Below, in pieces: positions 11,999-14,681 of a stretch of 14,681 nucleotides of DNA. The stretch is from Sphingomonadaceae bacterium. Its GTDB lineage: Bacteria; Pseudomonadota; Alphaproteobacteria; Sphingomonadales; Sphingomonadaceae. Both the position numbers and the translations under genes were made by a program. The notes beneath the pieces were generated by a model. That model ran no database searches. It worked only from the letters and a program-made list of their open reading frames with translations, and had not been told where the DNA came from. The stretch spans positions 1-14,681 of the forward strand of contig JAFARM010000385.1 of NCBI GenBank assembly GCA_019245455.1, given 5' to 3'. Every line of letters begins with the position of its first letter. Position 1 is the first letter of the stretch.

Positions 11999-14074
11999 TC
12001 ATACTCTGATCTCCGGCGTCTCCACCGCGAGCGCGATCGTCAGCGGGCGCACCCACACGGGATCGTTCGACAGCAGGAAGCTCTCGCCGCTCCACGCCAG
12101 CAGCAGTGTCCGCCCCATCGTCGAGGCGATCGCCGCGGCGGCGTCGCGGGGGACGGCGTTGCCGATCCGCTCGCGCCAGGCGCTGTCGCTCTGCCCGTCG
12201 AGCCCGAACGCCTCTTCGGGATCGAACAGCGACTGCAACGCGGCGAGCTCGAGCGTGGTGAACGGCCGGTGCCAGGTACAGTCGCGCGCCTCGATCCGGC
12301 AGACGAGCCGGTCCGACGGCGCAGGCAGCCCGGCGGCCGCGTCGACCGCCGCACCGTCGCGCGGATCGGCGACCGACCAGCGGCCGCGGTCGTGCTTGGC
12401 GAACCCCGGCACCGCCGAGCTCGGCTCGTCCCAGGCGCTGACGCCGTAGTGCCCCTGCGTCGTGTAGCCGGCGCGGTCGGCGGCGAGGCCGCAGCGCGGG
12501 TCGGCGACGCTCATCGCCCCCGACCCGACGCGGTCGGAGCCGGTGACGGTGCCGGCCGGCGCGTCGTAGGCATGGACGCGCATCTTGCTTGTGTGCTGCC
12601 CCATCGCCCCTTCGGCGTAGCGCGGATCAGCGACGGCGAACGCGCCGTTGCCCGTCGTACTGGCGGCGATCACCGATCCGCCAGGTTCGGCGAAAGCGGT
12701 GACGCGGTACTTGCCCTCGCCGCGGCTGCCGTCGGGCGCGCGGGGATCGGACACGCACTGCCCGCTGCCGTGCGCGCTGCTGACCGCGCCGGTCTGCCCC
12801 GCCCAGGGCACGATGCGAAACTCGTTGTAGTGCTTCGCCGGGCCGGCATGCCGCGGGTCGGCGACCGAGTAGCTGCCGCTGCCCGCCGCCGCCTTGCCGC
12901 TGACCGCGTACGCGGCGTCGCCCCAGCGCTGGACGCCGTACTGACCGAACTCGGCCCGGCCAGCGTCCCGGCGCGGATCGGCGACCGAGCCGCCGTTGTT
13001 CGACGGGCTGTGGCCGCTCGACACCGCCCCGCCGGGGTCACTCCAGCGGGTCACGTCGTAGCCGCCCTGAGCGTTGCCGGCCAGCTCGCGCGCACTGCGC
13101 GGGTCGGCCACCGCGTAGCGCCCCGCGCCCGGCCGGCCGTTGCTGCTGACCGTCGCCGCGACGTCGTCCCACCCGGTGACGCCAAGCACGCCGCGGTGCC
13201 ACGCCGGCGCGATGCCGAAGTCCAAGAGGTTGCCGTCGTCGCCGACGCGCAGTCCGTTCAGCGACCGCCAGTCCTTCCCCGCCTCGACGAAGGCGAGGCG
13301 CACCCACGTCCGCCACTGCAGCGACGGCACGCGGTGCATCGCCCCGCCCGCCGGGTCGCCCGGCAGCGGCAGCCGCCCCAGCACCTCGCCGACCCCGCGC
13401 AGCGGCAGCCGCACCGGCTCGTACAGGTACGGCGGCACCTTGGCGCGGTGGCGCGCGACGAGCAGGAAGCGCTTGCGGCTCTGCGCCAGGCCGCCGAGCT
13501 CGCCGCAGTCGTGCGTCGTCTCGGCGACGCTGTACCCGTAGGCGCGCAGCAGGTCGCCGATCGCGTCGAGCAGCTTGCGTCCGCGCGAGGCGATCCGCGG
13601 CACGTTCTCGAAGATGACCAGCTCGGGCGGGTCGCCGGCCCACGCCTCGAGCGTCAGGAAGATGCCGCGCAGCGTCAGCCGGTTCAGCGCCTGGTACTTC
13701 GCCGTCTTCGACGCCGCCTCGTTCAGCAGCCCCGAGAAGCCCTTGCAGGGTGCCGACAGGAAGACGATGTGCGGCCGCTCGCCGCCGGCGGCGTTCGCGA
13801 TGTCGGCCGGTGTCGCCTCGCGCCAGTCCGGCCCCGGCTCGCGGCCGTGGAAGGCGCGGTACTGGTCGCGGTCGAACAGGTCGATGACCGTGCCCGGCAC
13901 ACCGGCCAGCCGGCCGAAGTCGCGGATGCCGGCGGGATCGACGTCGACCCCGCCGATGCAGCGGAAGCGCGCGACCATGTTGCCGACGCGCGCCGATCCC
14001 CGGTTGAACCCCGCCGCCCCGCCGCCGAGGCCGCAGAACAGGTGGAAGTGGCGGATTTCGCGGACGTCGGTCAC
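11999..14074 (-). CDS. C5-cytosine DNA methyltransferase with internal repeat array
   Basis: The product is 691 aa from a GTG overlapping the upstream stop (GTGA). Catalytic motifs are in the usual order: motif I HLFCGLGGGAAGF (11-23), motif IV SAPCKGFSG with catalytic Cys110 (Lys where Gln is usual), ENV (156-158, motif VI), QSRKR (198-202, motif VIII), FTTLELAALQSLFD (605-618, motif IX) and RIGNAVP (636-642, motif X). The enzyme would transfer methyl groups from S-adenosylmethionine to cytosine. Between motifs VIII and IX, where the target-recognition domain belongs, residues 297-572 contain about seven repeats of 37-45 residues. Each has the pattern Y-x-V-x-x-W...AV...G...SVADPR. The enzyme is nearly twice the length of a minimal C5 methyltransferase because of this array. 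Likely role: protection of phage DNA from host restriction, perhaps with several specificities. Confidence 0.9.
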   Translation of the reverse strand: MTDVREIRHFHLFCGLGGGAAGFNRGSARVGNMVARFRCIGGVDVDPAGIRDFGRLAGVPGTVIDLFDRDQYRAFHGREPGPDWREATPADIANAAGGERPHIVFLSAPCKGFSGLLNEAASKTAKYQALNRLTLRGIFLTLEAWAGDPPELVIFENVPRIASRGRKLLDAIGDLLRAYGYSVAETTHDCGELGGLAQSRKRFLLVARHRAKVPPYLYEPVRLPLRGVGEVLGRLPLPGDPAGGAMHRVPSLQWRTWVRLAFVEAGKDWRSLNGLRVGDDGNLLDFGIAPAWHRGVLGVTGWDDVAATVSSNGRPGAGRYAVADPRSARELAGNAQGGYDVTRWSDPGGAVSSGHSPSNNGGSVADPRRDAGRAEFGQYGVQRWGDAAYAVSGKAAAGSGSYSVADPRHAGPAKHYNEFRIVPWAGQTGAVSSAHGSGQCVSDPRAPDGSRGEGKYRVTAFAEPGGSVIAASTTGNGAFAVADPRYAEGAMGQHTSKMRVHAYDAPAGTVTGSDRVGSGAMSVADPRCGLAADRAGYTTQGHYGVSAWDEPSSAVPGFAKHDRGRWSVADPRDGAAVDAAAGLPAPSDRLVCRIEARDCTWHRPFTTLELAALQSLFDPEEAFGLDGQSDSAWRERIGNAVPRDAAAAIASTMGRTLLLAWSGESFLLSNDPVWVRPLTIALAVETPEIRV
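12359..13186 (-). repeat. Seven-copy coding repeat in the methyltransferase
   Basis: The motif VADPR (VSDPR once) ends at residues 326, 368, 408, 445, 485, 527 and 572, giving unit lengths of 42, 40, 37, 40, 42 and 45. Each copy is preceded by a W/F/Y-x-D/E-x-x-A/G-x-V segment such as GWDDVAATV, AYDAPAGTV and AWDEPSSAV. The copies have diverged, so the array is old or selected for variation, not a recent tandem expansion. Confidence 0.85.
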
Positions 14075-14681
14075 AGCGCTGGCTTGCCGTCGAGCACACG
14101 GTGCAGCGCCGAACGCGCCGCTTCGTTGCTAAGATAGAACAGCTTCGACGCCTCGACGCCGAGCAGGATCACACCAGCCGTCGGCTGCTGAACTTCCCTT
14201 TCAAGCTTGTAGCCGTCGTCGCCGGCAAGATGGACCGCCCAGCCGGAAATGCAGTGCGACGTGCCGCATCCGCCGCTCTCGTTGTGCCATTTCCTCATGT
14301 CGAGGTTGGCCGGATCGGCCAACGCGTGCCGCGCGACTTCCTCCAGCCGGGCCTTCGCAGTCTCGGCATCGGGCAAGAGATGGCCGCCGACGCTGGTGAG
14401 CGCGCCAGCGTCGAGCTTGGCGTCCGACCTGATGTCGAGCGAGCCGCCGACGCTGGTGAGCGCGTCGAGCTTGGCGTCCGACCTGATGTCGAGCGAGCCG
14501 CCGACGCTGGTGAGCGCGTCGAGCTTGGCGTCCGACCAGATGTAGAGCGAGCCGCCGACGCTGGTGAGCGCGTCGAGCTTGGCGTCCGACCAGATGTAGA
14601 GCGAGCCGCCGACGCTGGTGAGCGCGTCGAGCTTGGCGTCCGACCTGATGTCGAGCGAGCCGCCGACGCTGGTGAGCGCGT
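14071..14681 (-). CDS. LTSVGG-repeat (LRR-like) protein with C-terminal Cys/His domain, 5' end outside window
   Basis: The frame is open from the right edge to the TGA at 14073-14071, so the N-terminus is missing; a TTG at 14376 is internal, not the start. The visible 202 residues begin with five 18-residue units of the form ALTSVGGSLDIRSDAKLD or the variant SLYIWSDAK, then a sixth LTSVGG. Such repeats form leucine-rich-repeat-like or beta-solenoid structures and occur in phage proteins of unknown function. The last ~100 residues are a separate domain with LDMRKWHNESGGCGTSHCIS, then GWAVHLAG, in which closely spaced Cys and His may bind metal. This is followed by a helical EASKLFYLSNEAARSALHRV. 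The stop overlaps the methyltransferase GTG, so the two are coupled. Confidence 0.8.
   Translation of the reverse strand, partial: ALTSVGGSLDIRSDAKLDALTSVGGSLYIWSDAKLDALTSVGGSLYIWSDAKLDALTSVGGSLDIRSDAKLDALTSVGGSLDIRSDAKLDAGALTSVGGHLLPDAETAKARLEEVARHALADPANLDMRKWHNESGGCGTSHCISGWAVHLAGDDGYKLEREVQQPTAGVILLGVEASKLFYLSNEAARSALHRVLDGKPAL
14383..14681 (-). repeat. Tandem 54-bp coding repeats
   Basis: The block GCCGCCGACGCTGGTGAG recurs on the plus strand at 14383, 14443, 14497, 14551, 14605 and 14659. One interval is 60 bp (a two-residue insertion) and the others are exactly 54 bp. The units are nearly identical apart from two variants (SLDIR and SLYIW) in the order DIR, YIW, YIW, DIR, DIR from the window edge. 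Near-identity implies recent duplication or recombination, and more copies probably continue beyond the edge. Confidence 0.95.

Noticed and set aside
11576..14137. 853-codon open frame on the plus strand
   Set aside because: It lies opposite the methyltransferase, whose motifs are unmistakable. Its product is Arg/Ala-rich with no domains, as expected for an antisense frame in GC-rich DNA.
14383..14681. 54-bp periodic repeats as a CRISPR array
   Set aside because: The repeats are continuous coding units without unique spacers. They translate to an in-frame 18-residue LTSVGG repeat joined to the downstream domain.

Overview
This GC-rich window (roughly two thirds G+C by eye) reads as a prophage or prophage-derived island from an alphaproteobacterium, most likely a sphingomonad. 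The basis is composition, frequent GTG/TTG starts, and the style of the phage proteins; no core gene pins the host. Every gene I support lies on the minus strand, so the cluster is read from right to left.

Right part (14681 to about 8420): a tightly packed early/metabolism operon. It begins with a protein of 18-residue LTSVGG repeats that enters from beyond the right edge. Then come a C5-cytosine DNA methyltransferase with an array of about seven internal repeats, a conserved phage protein interrupted at an 11-G tract, a YfbR-like HD phosphohydrolase, a DndC-like member of the PAPS-reductase family, a DUF1643 protein and a helix-turn-helix replication initiator. Almost every junction is an ATGA, GTGA or 8-nt overlap, which fixes most starts. 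The initiator gene carries three 16-bp iteron-like repeats followed by a less GC-rich stretch and a hairpin, resembling the lambda O/ori layout. A helicase-loader-like gene follows.

Middle (7700 to 3050): a conserved phage gene of unknown role, a 223-bp gap with a possible promoter, a Nu1-like small terminase, four virion/tail-type proteins, and an N-terminal remnant of a GpA-type large terminase. The remnant stops being terminase-like after about 104 residues and runs into a strong intrinsic terminator. No portal, protease or major capsid gene is present, so the packaging/head module is incomplete in this window.

Left part (2990 to 1): a second replication-type module with an AlpA/excisionase-like HTH protein, a winged-HTH protein, a small phage protein and a TOPRIM/RecA-fold primase-helicase. 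A repeat-rich gap with paired 9-bp ACTTYAACC motifs follows, then the start of a small coiled-coil-like gene that leaves the window. Two replication modules flanking a broken terminase gene suggest that two mobile elements have been joined, possibly a satellite and a prophage; this is an inference.
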